From: Defluviitaleaceae bacterium | GTDB lineage: Bacteria > Bacillota > Clostridia > Lachnospirales > WRAX01 | Length of the DNA: 64,000 nucleotides | Assembly: GCA_009780415.1 (NCBI GenBank) | Contig: WRAC01000001.1 | Coordinates: forward strand, 1-64,000 | Reading direction: 5' to 3' | Shown: one piece after another, positions 7,868 through 17,493 of the stretch | Layout: every line of letters begins with the position of its first letter | Numbering within the stretch: position 1 is the first letter of the stretch | Notes under the pieces: model-generated | What the model was told of the DNA's origin: nothing | The model's database searches: none | What the model saw: only the letters and a program-made list of their open reading frames with translations | Program-made: the position numbers and the translations under genes

Positions 7868-8035
7868 CTAGTACTCCTCCCCGCCCAATCCACTTGAATA
7901 TTTGCGGTCTTTTTGCCGCAATGCGTCGTCACAAAAAACCTTCCGTACCTTTGGGTACGCGCGGTTTTTCGTTCCTAGCCTTGCAACAAAAATCCTCGCA
8001 AATATTCAAGTGTCTTAGACGGGAAGGAGTACTAG
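7868..8035. repeat. MITE-like palindromic element
   Basis: A 168-bp segment bounded by perfect 11-bp inverted ends (CTAGTACTCCT at 7868-7878, AGGAGTACTAG at 8025-8035). Inside lies a second perfect pair, CACTTGAATATTTGCG (7891-7906) with CGCAAATATTCAAGTG (7997-8012), and a central hairpin AAAAACC...GTACC-TTTG-GGTAC...GGTTTTT near 7930-7970. It encodes no protein. It fills most of the 343-base gap between the amidase and the kinase gene. Structure suggests a miniature inverted-repeat element or a long hairpin RNA. Confidence 0.8.
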
Positions 8036-8088
8036 CGGGTATATCAACCCACGGGATGTTTTTGTTGATATTTCGGGAGAAGACAGTT

Positions 8089-11000
8089 ATGAGTATCAGA
8101 AAAAGAATTCTTATTCCAATGATTGCGTTAACGGTCGGATGCGGCGCAGCCGTGCTGATCTCGTCCATATTGCTTTTCAACCGGGAATTGAACAGCGCAG
8201 CGCACACGGGCGGCGAGGCCGCCGGGACGGTCTTCGCCGGGCATTATACGGCGGAGGATACGGGTAAAATACTGCCGCTCGTCATGAACGGCGCGCTTAT
8301 AACGCTGTTTATGCTGGTGGCTGCCGTTGTGCTGGCAAGGGCTATATCGGGGGTTATAGAGCGCCGTCTTGAAAATATGAATGAGCTGAACGAGGCTCAG
8401 CTTGCGAAGCTGAACTTTGTTGTAAAGGCGGCGAAGATAGGCTTGTGGGACATGGAGGTCGTGAAGGACGACCCGGTTAACCCCGCAAATGCCTTTATGT
8501 GGTCAAACGACCTCCGGCAAATGCTGGGATACTCCGGCGAAGGCGACTTCCCCAATGTGCTGGGAAGCTGGAGCGGTTTGCTGCATCCGGACGACAGGGA
8601 AAGAACCCTTGAGGCCTTCACGGCGCATTTGCTTGACGTAACGGGCAAAACGCCCTATGACGCGGAGTACCGTTTGCTTAGGAAAAACGGCGGGTACTCG
8701 TATTATCGGGCTTACGGCGAAACCATCCGCGATAAGGACGGCAATCCCGTCCGCGCCGCGGGCGCGCTGAGCGATATATCGGAAATAAAGGATTCCATCG
8801 GCAAAATGCGCGATGCCAACGAGCGCGCCATGCTGATGCTGGATACGCCGCCTATGTGCGCCCAGATATGGGACAGGAGCCTTAAAACCATAGATTGCAA
8901 CGAAGTGGGCGTAACGCTGTTCGGCTTTAACAACAAGGCGGAATACATCGTCCGGTATATGCCGGAGTGCTCCCCCTTATACCAGCCCGACGGGCAGCTC
9001 TCGCACGATAAGCTGGCGCGGCTTGTGAACCAGGCGTTTGAGGAAGGCCAATGCGTCTTTGACTGGATGCACAGGATACCCGAGGACGACGCGCCCCTGC
9101 CCGCCGAAATTACCCTTGTCAAGGCAAAATACGGCGATGAGGACGTCGTTATCGGATATACCCGCGATATGCGCGAGCATGACAAGATGATGAAGGGTAT
9201 CAAGCAGCGGGACGATACCATGCAGGCAATCAACCAGGCCGCGGAGTTGCTGCTGAACGCGGATAACGGCGCGGATATCGCGGGCCCGCTTATGGAAAGC
9301 CTTGACCTTATAGGGAACGCCGTAAACGCCGACTGTATCCATATCTGGAAGCTGGAGTCCGCGGACGGCGAACCCTATGCCGTCCATACCTATAATTGGA
9401 GCAACGAGCTGGGCAGGCAGCTGAGGGTGCTGCCCCTGGGCGCGGAATTACCCTGCGCGGACAAAATCGGCTGGATAAAGAAATTCCAGCACGGCGAATA
9501 TATCTGCGGGCCCGTTTCAAAGCTTCCTCCAAGCGACCGGCAATTTCTGGAAGCCTTTAAGATTAAGACCGTCGTGCTGATACCCCTGTTTATAAACGAC
9601 CGGCTTTGGGGATTCTTCAACATTGACGACCATACGAGGGAGCGGGAGTTCGCGGAGGATGAGATCGCTATCCTGCAATCGGTGTGCTTTATGCTGGCAA
9701 GCGCGATAAGCCGCCATCAGTACCTTGTCGAGATGGAGAACACGCAGGAGAGCCTGCGCGCCGCCCGTGACGCGGCTGAAACCGCGAACAAAGCCAAATC
9801 AATCTTTTTGGCGAACATGAGCCATGAAATAAGGACGCCCATGAACAGCATCCTCGGTTTTTCGGAGCTTGCGCTGGATTATGACATCCACGTCAAAGCG
9901 AGGGATTACCTTAACAATATACGCGAAAGCGCGAACTGGCTGCTGAACATCATCAACGATATCCTGGATATTTCAAAGATCGAATCCGGCAAGGTCGAAC
10001 TGGAGCATATACCCTTCGACATGCCGGAGATATTCGAGCATTGCAGGCAGTCGGTCTTGCCGAAAGCCGCGGAAAAGGGGCTTATACTGCATTGCTGTGC
10101 AGAGCCGGTTCCCGGCAAAAAGACCATGGGCGACCCTGTCAGGCTGCGTCAGGTTGTGCTGAACCTGCTGTCCAACGCCGTCAAGTTTACGAACAGCGGC
10201 ATTGTAAAGCTGTCCGCGTCGGTTAAAAGCAACGACGGCGAAAGAGTGACGTTAAGCTTTGAGGCGAAGGACACCGGCATCGGCATGACGCCCGAGCATG
10301 TGTCGCGGATATCTGAGCCGTTTATGCAGGCGGACACCAGCATTTCGCGCAAGTTCGGCGGCACGGGACTGGGGCTTGCGATAACGAAGAATATTATCGA
10401 GCTGATGGGCGGCTCCCTGAGCGTGGAGAGCATGGTAGGCGCCGGCACTAAGTTCGGCTTCGAGCTGACGTTTGATTTAATTGACAGCGATGACACCGAT
10501 GCGCCCGATACAATCTCGGTAAAGCAATTCGAGAAGCCTAATTTCAAGGGCGAGGTTCTTGTGTGCGAGGATAACGGCATGAACCAGCAGGTTATCTGCG
10601 ACCATCTGGCGCGGGTGGGCCTGAAAACCGTTGTGGCCTACGACGGCAAGGAGGGCGTTGACCTCGTTGCCAAGCGCTGGGAAAACCGCGAAAATCCGTT
10701 CGACTTGATTTTTATGGATATATATATGCCCGTTATGGACGGCTTGGAGGCCGCGTCCAAAATCACCGCGCTGGGGGTAAAAACCCCGATTGTCGCGCTG
10801 ACCGCCAACGCGATGACCAACGAGCTTGACCTTTACAGGTCCTGCGGGATGTTTGACTTTGTGAGCAAACCCTTTTCGTCCCGGGAGCTGTGGAACTGCC
10901 TTGTGAAGTATATCCCCGTGGAGAGCTACTCCGAGACAGACCGGGAGAACCAATCCGGCGAAGAGCAGAAAATGCTGAAGAGGCTGAAGCTGAACTTTGT

Positions 11001-11481
11001 GACGGACAATCAGGACATATGCGCCAAAATCAAGGAAGCCGCGGACAACGGCGACATAAAGACCGCCCACAGGCTGGCCCACACGTTAAAGTCAAACGCG
11101 GGGCAGATTGGCGAAAGGCGGCTGCAAGCCGCCGCGGTGACGGCGGAAGCGATGCTGGAGGAAGGCCGTAACCTGCTTAACAAGGAGCATCTGAACAGCC
11201 TTGAGCACGAAATGAAAGCCGTCCTTGAGAAGCTGGCGCCGCTTTTGGCCGAGGCCGGCGCCAAGAACACGGTTAAGACCACCGACGCGGAGCTTGTGCG
11301 CGAAATAATCCAAAAGCTTGAGCCGATGCTTATAAACAGGAACCCGGACTGTGAGGATATGCTGGACGATATCAACCGGATACCGGAGGCGGGGGGCCTT
11401 GTAAAGCACATAGAGCGGTTTAAGTTCAAGGACGCGCTGGAGGAACTGGCAAGGATAAAGAAAGGCAGGGGGATTGAATGA
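8089..11481 (+). CDS. hybrid sensor histidine kinase (TM-PAS-PAS-GAF-HK-REC-Hpt)
   Basis: About 1130 residues. Order: helix at about 9-31, short loop, second helix at about 62-87, PAS (about 108-230), second PAS-like region (245-360), GAF (385-535), HisKA with H579 in NMSHEIRTP, HATPase with N and G boxes (LRQVVLNLLSNAVKFT, GGTGLGLAITK), REC with D877 in FMDIYMPVMDG, and Hpt with H998 in AHTLKSNAGQIG. A conserved tail (LEPMLINRNP, HIERFKF) follows. The open frame reaches back to 7834 through the repeat element, but ATG 8089 (upstream GGGAG) begins directly at the first helix. A phosphoryl group could pass H-D-H within one chain. It overlaps the next gene by ATGA. Confidence 0.92.
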   Translation: MSIRKRILIPMIALTVGCGAAVLISSILLFNRELNSAAHTGGEAAGTVFAGHYTAEDTGKILPLVMNGALITLFMLVAAVVLARAISGVIERRLENMNELNEAQLAKLNFVVKAAKIGLWDMEVVKDDPVNPANAFMWSNDLRQMLGYSGEGDFPNVLGSWSGLLHPDDRERTLEAFTAHLLDVTGKTPYDAEYRLLRKNGGYSYYRAYGETIRDKDGNPVRAAGALSDISEIKDSIGKMRDANERAMLMLDTPPMCAQIWDRSLKTIDCNEVGVTLFGFNNKAEYIVRYMPECSPLYQPDGQLSHDKLARLVNQAFEEGQCVFDWMHRIPEDDAPLPAEITLVKAKYGDEDVVIGYTRDMREHDKMMKGIKQRDDTMQAINQAAELLLNADNGADIAGPLMESLDLIGNAVNADCIHIWKLESADGEPYAVHTYNWSNELGRQLRVLPLGAELPCADKIGWIKKFQHGEYICGPVSKLPPSDRQFLEAFKIKTVVLIPLFINDRLWGFFNIDDHTREREFAEDEIAILQSVCFMLASAISRHQYLVEMENTQESLRAARDAAETANKAKSIFLANMSHEIRTPMNSILGFSELALDYDIHVKARDYLNNIRESANWLLNIINDILDISKIESGKVELEHIPFDMPEIFEHCRQSVLPKAAEKGLILHCCAEPVPGKKTMGDPVRLRQVVLNLLSNAVKFTNSGIVKLSASVKSNDGERVTLSFEAKDTGIGMTPEHVSRISEPFMQADTSISRKFGGTGLGLAITKNIIELMGGSLSVESMVGAGTKFGFELTFDLIDSDDTDAPDTISVKQFEKPNFKGEVLVCEDNGMNQQVICDHLARVGLKTVVAYDGKEGVDLVAKRWENRENPFDLIFMDIYMPVMDGLEAASKITALGVKTPIVALTANAMTNELDLYRSCGMFDFVSKPFSSRELWNCLVKYIPVESYSETDRENQSGEEQKMLKRLKLNFVTDNQDICAKIKEAADNGDIKTAHRLAHTLKSNAGQIGERRLQAAAVTAEAMLEEGRNLLNKEHLNSLEHEMKAVLEKLAPLLAEAGAKNTVKTTDAELVREIIQKLEPMLINRNPDCEDMLDDINRIPEAGGLVKHIERFKFKDALEELARIKKGRGIE

Positions 11482-13664
11482 GGAAAAAGATATTCATAGT
11501 GGACGACAGCATTGTAAAGATGGAAATGGCGAAGCGCGCCGTTATAGGCGCCTATGACGTCGTGACGGCCAATTCCGGGAAAACCGCGCTGAATATGCTT
11601 GAAGGCGAAATGCCGGATTTGATCCTCCTTGACGTTGAAATGCCCGAAATGGACGGTTATGAGGTTATACAGGAGATAAAGTCGCGGGAAAAATTGAAGG
11701 ATATTCCGGTTATATTCCTTACCGCGCGGACGGACGCCGCCGCCGAGCTGTTCGGTCTGTCCCTCGGCGCGGTGGATTATATCACAATCCCCTTCTCCGC
11801 GCCCCTTTTACTGAAGCGTCTGGAGCTGCACCTTTCGCTGGTTATGCAGAGGCAGGAGCTTATCAACTACAACGACCACCTGATGGACCTGGTTGCGGAG
11901 CGCACGGCGGAAATTGAGGAAAGCAGGGAAAAGCTGCGCGCCGCCCTTGAAATCGCCGAAGCCGCCAACAGGACGAAATCCGTTTTCATCGCCAATATGA
12001 GCCACGAAACGCGGACGCCGCTGAACAGTATTATCGGATTCTCGGAGCTTGCGCTGCTTGACGAGATCTCCGAGAAAACCGCGGGCTACCTTGCAAGCAT
12101 TAAGCAAAGCGCGGGATGGATGCTGGATATCATCAACGATATCCTGGACATTTCCGTGATGGGGCTGGGTAAGATCGCTCTGGAAAGCATCCCCTTCGAC
12201 TTCAATGAAATATATGATTACTGCCGCGCCAAAGCCGCCCCCAAGGCCATGGAAAAGGGCCTTTCCATAAGCTTCCGCATGGAGCCGGCTATCGAGAGGC
12301 GGCTGAAAGGCGACCCGGCCAGGCTGCGCCAGGTGCTGATGAACCTTTTGTCAAACGCCGTAAAGTTCACGAACGACGGCGCAATTGAGTTTCTGGTGTC
12401 CGTAATAAGCGACAATGGCAAAGCCATTTCGGTGCTGTTTGAGATAAACGACACAGGCATAGGCATGAGCCCCGAGCAGATCACTATGATATACGAGCCC
12501 TTTGTGCAGGCGGACGACAGCTCTACGCGCAAGTTCGGCGGCACGGGGCTGGGGCTTGCGATAACGAAAAACATACTGGAGCTGATGGGCGGCGCGCTTA
12601 GCGTGGAGAGTACCGTCGGCGCGGGCAGCAGGTTCAGCTTCGGGCTTACGTTTGAGACGTCCGGCGGAACAGGCGCCGAGCCGCCCCTGGATTTATCCCG
12701 CCTGGAGCATGAAAAGCCCGGCTTCGCCGGCGAAATCCTGATATGCGAGGACAACAGCCTGAACCAGAAAGTACTATGCGACCATTTGGAGAGGGTTGGA
12801 CTGAAATACGCCGTGGCGCATAACGGCAAGGAGGGCGTGGACTTTATCACAAGCCGCATAAGGAGCGGCGAAAAGCTGTTCGATTTGATTTTCATGGATA
12901 TACAGATGCCCGTGATGGACGGACTTAAAGCCGTTTCCAAGATTATCGAGCTGGACGTAAAAACGCCGATTGTGGCGCTGACCGCCAACGTGATGCCCAG
13001 CGACCTGGAGCTTTATAAAATCAGCGGAATGTCCGATACCGTCAGCAAGCCGTTTACCACGCATGAATTATGGAGCTGCCTGGCAAAATACCTGCCCGTG
13101 GTGAGTTATACCGCCGTAGACGCAGGCAAGCAGTCCGAAGAGGACGAGAAGCTGTTAAGGCAGCTGAAGCTCAACTTCGCGCAGGATAACCAAACCGCCT
13201 TCACGGATATCTTAACCTCCGTCGCCAAGGGCGACATAAAGACCGCCCACAGGCTGGCCCACACATTAAAGGGCTGCGCGGGGCAGATCGGAGAGAAGCC
13301 GCTGCAGCAAGCGGCGGCGGCGGTTGAGGGCGTGCTTAAAGACGGCTCTTACCGGATTGGCGAGGAGCTTCTGGACGTTTTTGAATCCGAGCTTAAAGCG
13401 GTGCTTGAAAGGCTTGCGCCGCTGCTTTTAGAGGCGGCGGCGAAAAGCGCCGGTAAAATCGGCGACGCGGCGAAGGTGCGGGAGATACTTGATAAGCTGG
13501 AACCGCTGCTGCTCAACAAAAATCCCGAAGTTGAGGACCTTCTTGACGATATCCGCACAATACCGGGCGCGGAAGACCTTGTTTACCATATTGAAAGGTT
13601 CAAGTTCAGGCAGGCCATTGAAGAACTCGTCAATGTAAAAAAAGAGTGGGGAATCGGATCATGA
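11478..13664 (+). CDS. hybrid histidine kinase (REC-HK-REC-Hpt)
   Basis: 728 residues, soluble. REC (D52 in LLDVEMPEMDG), a short linker helix, HisKA with H176 in NMSHETRTP, HATPase (LRQVLMNLLSNAVKFT, GGTGLGLAITK), second REC with D474 in FMDIQMPVMDG, and Hpt with H595 in AHTLKGCAGQIG. From the HisKA on it closely resembles the upstream kinase, including the tail after Hpt, so one arose by duplication with exchange of the sensory part. The N-terminal REC replaces PAS/GAF input, so this kinase probably receives signal as phosphate. ATGA overlaps on both sides indicate translational coupling. Confidence 0.92.
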   Translation: MRKKIFIVDDSIVKMEMAKRAVIGAYDVVTANSGKTALNMLEGEMPDLILLDVEMPEMDGYEVIQEIKSREKLKDIPVIFLTARTDAAAELFGLSLGAVDYITIPFSAPLLLKRLELHLSLVMQRQELINYNDHLMDLVAERTAEIEESREKLRAALEIAEAANRTKSVFIANMSHETRTPLNSIIGFSELALLDEISEKTAGYLASIKQSAGWMLDIINDILDISVMGLGKIALESIPFDFNEIYDYCRAKAAPKAMEKGLSISFRMEPAIERRLKGDPARLRQVLMNLLSNAVKFTNDGAIEFLVSVISDNGKAISVLFEINDTGIGMSPEQITMIYEPFVQADDSSTRKFGGTGLGLAITKNILELMGGALSVESTVGAGSRFSFGLTFETSGGTGAEPPLDLSRLEHEKPGFAGEILICEDNSLNQKVLCDHLERVGLKYAVAHNGKEGVDFITSRIRSGEKLFDLIFMDIQMPVMDGLKAVSKIIELDVKTPIVALTANVMPSDLELYKISGMSDTVSKPFTTHELWSCLAKYLPVVSYTAVDAGKQSEEDEKLLRQLKLNFAQDNQTAFTDILTSVAKGDIKTAHRLAHTLKGCAGQIGEKPLQQAAAAVEGVLKDGSYRIGEELLDVFESELKAVLERLAPLLLEAAAKSAGKIGDAAKVREILDKLEPLLLNKNPEVEDLLDDIRTIPGAEDLVYHIERFKFRQAIEELVNVKKEWGIGS

Positions 13665-15397
13665 ACGCCAGAAGGAAAAACAGCATCCTGATTGTTGACG
13701 ACGAGAGGTCGAACATCAGCGCGCTCAGGAACATGCTGAGCGCGGATTATACCGTTTACGCGTCAACCGACGGGCATGACGCCGTTGCCACGGCGGAAGA
13801 GTTCGTGCCCGACCTCATTCTGCTTGACATCGTCATGCCCGATATGGACGGGTACGATGTGATTAAGGTGCTGAAAAATTCCGAAAAAACGCAGGGTATC
13901 CCGGTTATATTCATCACGGGGCTGGATAATTCCGAGGCGGAGGAAAAAGGCCTGGGCTTAGGCGCGTCGGATTATATTCCAAAACCCTTCAACCCCGCCA
14001 TCGTTAAGCTGAGGGTAAGGAACCAGATAGAGCTTATCGAGCAGTTCCGGCAGCAGGTGCTGATGACGAAGATATCGCATAATTTCCTTTCCGACGCGTA
14101 TATTGATTCGCTGTTCGCGGACACCCTCAGGGTAGTCGGCCTGTTTATGGACGCGGCGCAGGTGCTTTTATATAAATTTGACGACAACGTCCTTATCTGC
14201 CAGAGCGAGTGGATGCTGCCCGAGCTGGATTTAGTGACGCAAATCGGCACAAGGATTGAGCTTAATGAACCGCTTGTTTCGATTATCGGCAGCCTTAAAA
14301 CGGACAGCGAGGGCATTGCGCATTCCCAATACCCCTCCTTTGCGGCGGCAATGGCGCCCTACCGCACGGGCTTCGGCAATTACGTCACAAGGCCTATCTT
14401 TGTTAAGGGAAAAATGTGCGCGGTTCTTGATTTTTCAAGGGAAGACGAAGGGCAGGAGTGGAGCGGGAGCGAATTGAACCTGGCCGCTCTTATAGCCGAC
14501 ATATTCTCCGGCGTTTTTGAGCGGGACGCCATGGAGCGCCAGTTTTCCATTGTTGAGAACACCCCGGATTTGGTTCTGTCCATCACAACGGACGCCGCCG
14601 TGGAATATGTTAACCCAGCGGTTTCCACCGTTACCGGCTATACGAAGAACGACCTCTTCACGGAGGGGCTTGGCATCATTTTCGCGGAGGACACGCTTGA
14701 CGACCTGAAAAAGAAGCATATCCCCAACGCGATGCGCGGCGAGCCCGTGCAGTTTGAAATCGACATTTTCCGCAAGTGCGGCGAAAAGCGCATACTGACT
14801 GTTTCCGTTTTCCAAAGGGACAAGAACAGCCTGGGCGTGATTTTCAGGGATTTGACCAAGATACGCGAGCTTGAGGAAGAAAACGAGAAACTATTCTTCG
14901 ACGGGCTGACCGGCATATACAACAGGCGGTTCTTTGACGAGACTATTTTGCGTATAATTAAATCCCTGTCGCGTTCGGGCAGCGTACTGAGCCTGATGAT
15001 GATTGACATAGACTTTTTCAAGGATTATAATGACACCTACGGTCACAGCGCGGGGGACGACTGCCTTAAAGCCGTCGCCGCCCTCCTCAGCAAAAACGTG
15101 CCCAGGGCCGACGATTTCGTGGCGAGGTACGGCGGCGAGGAGTTTGTGATCGTTCTGCCGAACACCGATGAAAACGGCGCGCGTATAGTCGCGGAAAGAT
15201 TGCTTGCCGGCATACGGGAACGCGCCATCCCCCATAAAACCAGCGCGGTGGCGGATCATGTGACATTTTCCATAGGGTTTGTGACGGACAACGTAAAGCA
15301 TACCCATACCGCCGGGAATTTCATTAAGCGCGCCGACGAAATGCTGTATAAATCCAAACATAGCGGACGTAATATGTATAACTTTGAAAGGCTTTGA
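13661..15397 (+). CDS. response regulator diguanylate cyclase (REC-GAF-like-PAS-GGDEF)
   Basis: About 578 residues. REC with D56 in LLDIVMPDMDG, a GAF-like region (about 140-290), PAS (about 300-410) and a GGDEF domain with the active-site GGEEF at 491-495. The inhibitory I-site RxxD is present as RADD (482-485), so the enzyme should make cyclic di-GMP from two GTP and be product-inhibited. ATG 13661 overlaps the previous stop as ATGA; a GTG at 13646 is also open. Coupling to two Hpt kinases makes it the likely output of the relay. No EAL/HD-GYP enzyme or PilZ receptor is in the window. Confidence 0.92.
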   Translation: MNARRKNSILIVDDERSNISALRNMLSADYTVYASTDGHDAVATAEEFVPDLILLDIVMPDMDGYDVIKVLKNSEKTQGIPVIFITGLDNSEAEEKGLGLGASDYIPKPFNPAIVKLRVRNQIELIEQFRQQVLMTKISHNFLSDAYIDSLFADTLRVVGLFMDAAQVLLYKFDDNVLICQSEWMLPELDLVTQIGTRIELNEPLVSIIGSLKTDSEGIAHSQYPSFAAAMAPYRTGFGNYVTRPIFVKGKMCAVLDFSREDEGQEWSGSELNLAALIADIFSGVFERDAMERQFSIVENTPDLVLSITTDAAVEYVNPAVSTVTGYTKNDLFTEGLGIIFAEDTLDDLKKKHIPNAMRGEPVQFEIDIFRKCGEKRILTVSVFQRDKNSLGVIFRDLTKIRELEEENEKLFFDGLTGIYNRRFFDETILRIIKSLSRSGSVLSLMMIDIDFFKDYNDTYGHSAGDDCLKAVAALLSKNVPRADDFVARYGGEEFVIVLPNTDENGARIVAERLLAGIRERAIPHKTSAVADHVTFSIGFVTDNVKHTHTAGNFIKRADEMLYKSKHSGRNMYNFERL

Positions 15398-15454
15398 AAG
15401 GCCTTTTAAAACAAATCAATTCCGTTGAAATATGAATGAATGAGGGACTTGGCT

Positions 15455-15832
15455 ATGGATGGGGAGAAAAAGAACAGCGTCTTGATCGTGGATGATGAAA
15501 GATCGAATATCAGCATGTTACGGAGCATATTGGGCCAGGATTACACCGTTTACGCGTCAAGCGACGGGCAGGCCGCCATTGAGACGGCTGAGGAATTCAC
15601 GCCGGACGTTATTTTGCTTGACATTATCATGCCGGATATGGACGGATACGACGTGATCGCCGCGCTGAAGGATTCCAAAACAACCAAGGACATCCCCGTT
15701 ATTTTCATTACGGGGCTTGATAATCCAGAGGCCGAGGAAAAGGGCCTGGCGTTAGGCGCCGCGGGCTTTATACCAAAGCCGTTCAACCCCGCAGCCGTTA
15801 AGCTGAGTGTGCAAAACCAGCTTAATAAATGA
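15455..15832 (+). CDS. stand-alone receiver domain protein
   Basis: 125 residues: one REC domain with D56 in LLDIIMPDMDG and no output domain. It is strikingly like the REC of the adjacent cyclase (NS-LIVDDERSNIS, DYTVYAS-DG, PVIFITGLDN-EAEEKGL, PKPFNPA-VKL), which points to recent duplication. ATG 15455 has GAGGG eight bases upstream and is preferred to 15440. It may act as a phosphate sink or shuttle competing with the cyclase for the same Hpt donors; this is inference. Confidence 0.9.
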   Translation: MDGEKKNSVLIVDDERSNISMLRSILGQDYTVYASSDGQAAIETAEEFTPDVILLDIIMPDMDGYDVIAALKDSKTTKDIPVIFITGLDNPEAEEKGLALGAAGFIPKPFNPAAVKLSVQNQLNK

Positions 15833-15861
15833 ATCAGTAAATTTATATTTAGAGGCAGGTT

Positions 15862-16356
15862 ATGAACGATACTAAAAAATTACTGTTCACTGATTCCGGC
15901 AAAAATCATACTTTAATAAAACGGCAGTGGGTTGCGGCAATCTTATCTCTGATAAGCTTAGGCTTAACATTCTACAGCCGTTGGAACAACTGGCAAATCC
16001 GAAATCAATTCTATCGGTTATGGGACGAATTGCCGTCATTTCCGTTTTTTGCGGATTTACTGGTTCTTGCTATCCTTATAGTCATCCTCGCCAGCGCAGC
16101 AGGGAAGGCCATCGGCAGGAGCGAGATACATATCTATGACAACGGCATTGAGGGTTATGGATTCAAATTTTGGGACTTCCGGCCAAAGATGCATAACTTC
16201 GCGCTTAGATATGATGATATAAGGTCTGTGAAGAAACACAGATGGGGACTATCCATCCGTTCAGCGGAAGGGCGGTATAACTTAATTGTCCGCAGCCCGG
16301 AGATATGCGCTGAAAAAATAAATAATATTATTAAGCGAGGCGATTACAATATTTAA
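15862..16356 (+). CDS. membrane protein with PH-like domain, unknown function
   Basis: 164 residues. Two hydrophobic helices (about 24-42 and 63-82) are followed by a soluble part 'SEIHIYDNGIEGYG...ALRYDDIRSVKKHRWGLSIRSAEGRYNLIVRSPE' that reads as a bacterial PH-like fold: strand, a 'Y-DI-SV' turn, strand, 'I--A--I' helix. AGAGGCAGG precedes the ATG. It overlaps the next frame by about 14 bases. No specific family recognised. Confidence 0.7.
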   Translation: MNDTKKLLFTDSGKNHTLIKRQWVAAILSLISLGLTFYSRWNNWQIRNQFYRLWDELPSFPFFADLLVLAILIVILASAAGKAIGRSEIHIYDNGIEGYGFKFWDFRPKMHNFALRYDDIRSVKKHRWGLSIRSAEGRYNLIVRSPEICAEKINNIIKRGDYNI

Positions 16357-16972
16357 ACTAACAAAGCGGTTTGCCGCTAAAACCATAATTATCTTCATCC
16401 TGCTTATCGCGGTTGTATTCGGCATATACAACTTAGTGTGGCTTCATTATGTACAAACCGGATTTAAACCGTTCATAAACAGATTAGACGCGTCAGAGCT
16501 TACGAAGGGTTCCTTTTTTTCATCGGAAAACCCTTCGAGGGACGGCCGCTGGACCATGTATACATACCATGATTATCAAGGAACCGGCTACAATTATCAA
16601 ATATCTTATGTGTATTTGGATTTCGGGGGCAATATTATAGTGCAGGAGTCGATAAACGACGGGTTTATAGAGGGCGGGGAGTTTGACGGCTTCCCCATTG
16701 TCAAACCCGATTTGCCGGATGTCAGGGTGAGCCTGTCTATTCAGCCCCGGAAATGGACCTACAGGCTGGGCTTAATGGACAGGACGACAGGGGAGAATAT
16801 CATCAGCAGCGCTTATGTGGATAAATACGGAGTCCCGGAGGAGCTTGCCCCGGATGACCCCGAATCCGAACGGCATAACGAATGGCTTGCTCTTTACGAA
16901 AGGGCGTACGGGCAGATTGTAGAGCTGTTCAGGGAAATTCACGAATTCTTTGGCGAGGATATATTAAAATAA
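16343..16972 (+). CDS. membrane-anchored protein of unknown function, start unusual
   Basis: The first ATG/GTG/TTG in this frame is GTG 16436, but the frame is open back to about 16328 and encodes a basic stretch plus membrane helix (KRFAAKTIIIFILLIAVVFG) that a start at 16436 would delete. The only start-like codons ahead of it are ATT 16343 and ATA 16349; GCGAGG at 16335-16340 is well placed for ATA 16349. The extracytoplasmic part (about 180 residues) contains 'TYRLGLMDRTTGENII'. It overlaps the preceding gene and probably forms an operon with it. Function unknown; start uncertain. Confidence 0.6.
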   Translation: MTIFKLTKRFAAKTIIIFILLIAVVFGIYNLVWLHYVQTGFKPFINRLDASELTKGSFFSSENPSRDGRWTMYTYHDYQGTGYNYQISYVYLDFGGNIIVQESINDGFIEGGEFDGFPIVKPDLPDVRVSLSIQPRKWTYRLGLMDRTTGENIISSAYVDKYGVPEELAPDDPESERHNEWLALYERAYGQIVELFREIHEFFGEDILK

Positions 16973-17026
16973 TAATTGCAATCACCCGCATACTCAACCG
17001 CCATATTGACAACAGGAGAATAAATA

Positions 17027-17479
17027 ATGCGCATTGTATTGCAACGGGTATCACAGGCATCCGTAACCGTGGACGGCGCGGTGGTCGGCGAAATCGGGCC
17101 CGGCTTCGTCGCGCTGCTTGGCGCGGGGGAAAACGACACCAGGGAAATTGCCGCAAAAATGGCCGAGAAGATATCGAAGCTGCGCGTTTTTGCGGATGAA
17201 AACGGTAAAACGAACCTGAGCCAGGCCGATGTCGGCGGGGAGATTCTTGTGATATCACAGTTCACCCTGTACGCGGATTGCAGAAAAGGCAACCGCCCCG
17301 GCTTTACGGGCGCCGGTTCACCCCGGCAGGCTTGTGAGCTGTACGAATATTTCGCCGATGTGTGCGAGGGTTTGTTCGCCCGTGCCGCGCGCGGGGTCTT
17401 CGGCGCGATGATGAGCGTAAGCCTTGTGAACGACGGGCCGTTCACCGTAATCCTTGACAGCGGCGATTTAGGCTATTAA
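17027..17479 (+). CDS. dtd: D-aminoacyl-tRNA deacylase
   Basis: 150 residues, the usual DTD length. It removes D-amino acids (and glycine from tRNA-Ala) mis-attached to tRNA. The hallmark segments are present: MRIVLQRVSQASVTVDG, then ISQFTLYADC with the SQxTLxAD catalytic motif, and the C-terminal SLVNDGPFTVILDS with the NxGPxT motif. AGGAG lies upstream. It converges on the ZIP gene with a 14-base gap and no clear terminator between them. Confidence 0.97.
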   Translation: MRIVLQRVSQASVTVDGAVVGEIGPGFVALLGAGENDTREIAAKMAEKISKLRVFADENGKTNLSQADVGGEILVISQFTLYADCRKGNRPGFTGAGSPRQACELYEYFADVCEGLFARAARGVFGAMMSVSLVNDGPFTVILDSGDLGY

Positions 17480-17493
17480 TTTAAACCCCTGCC

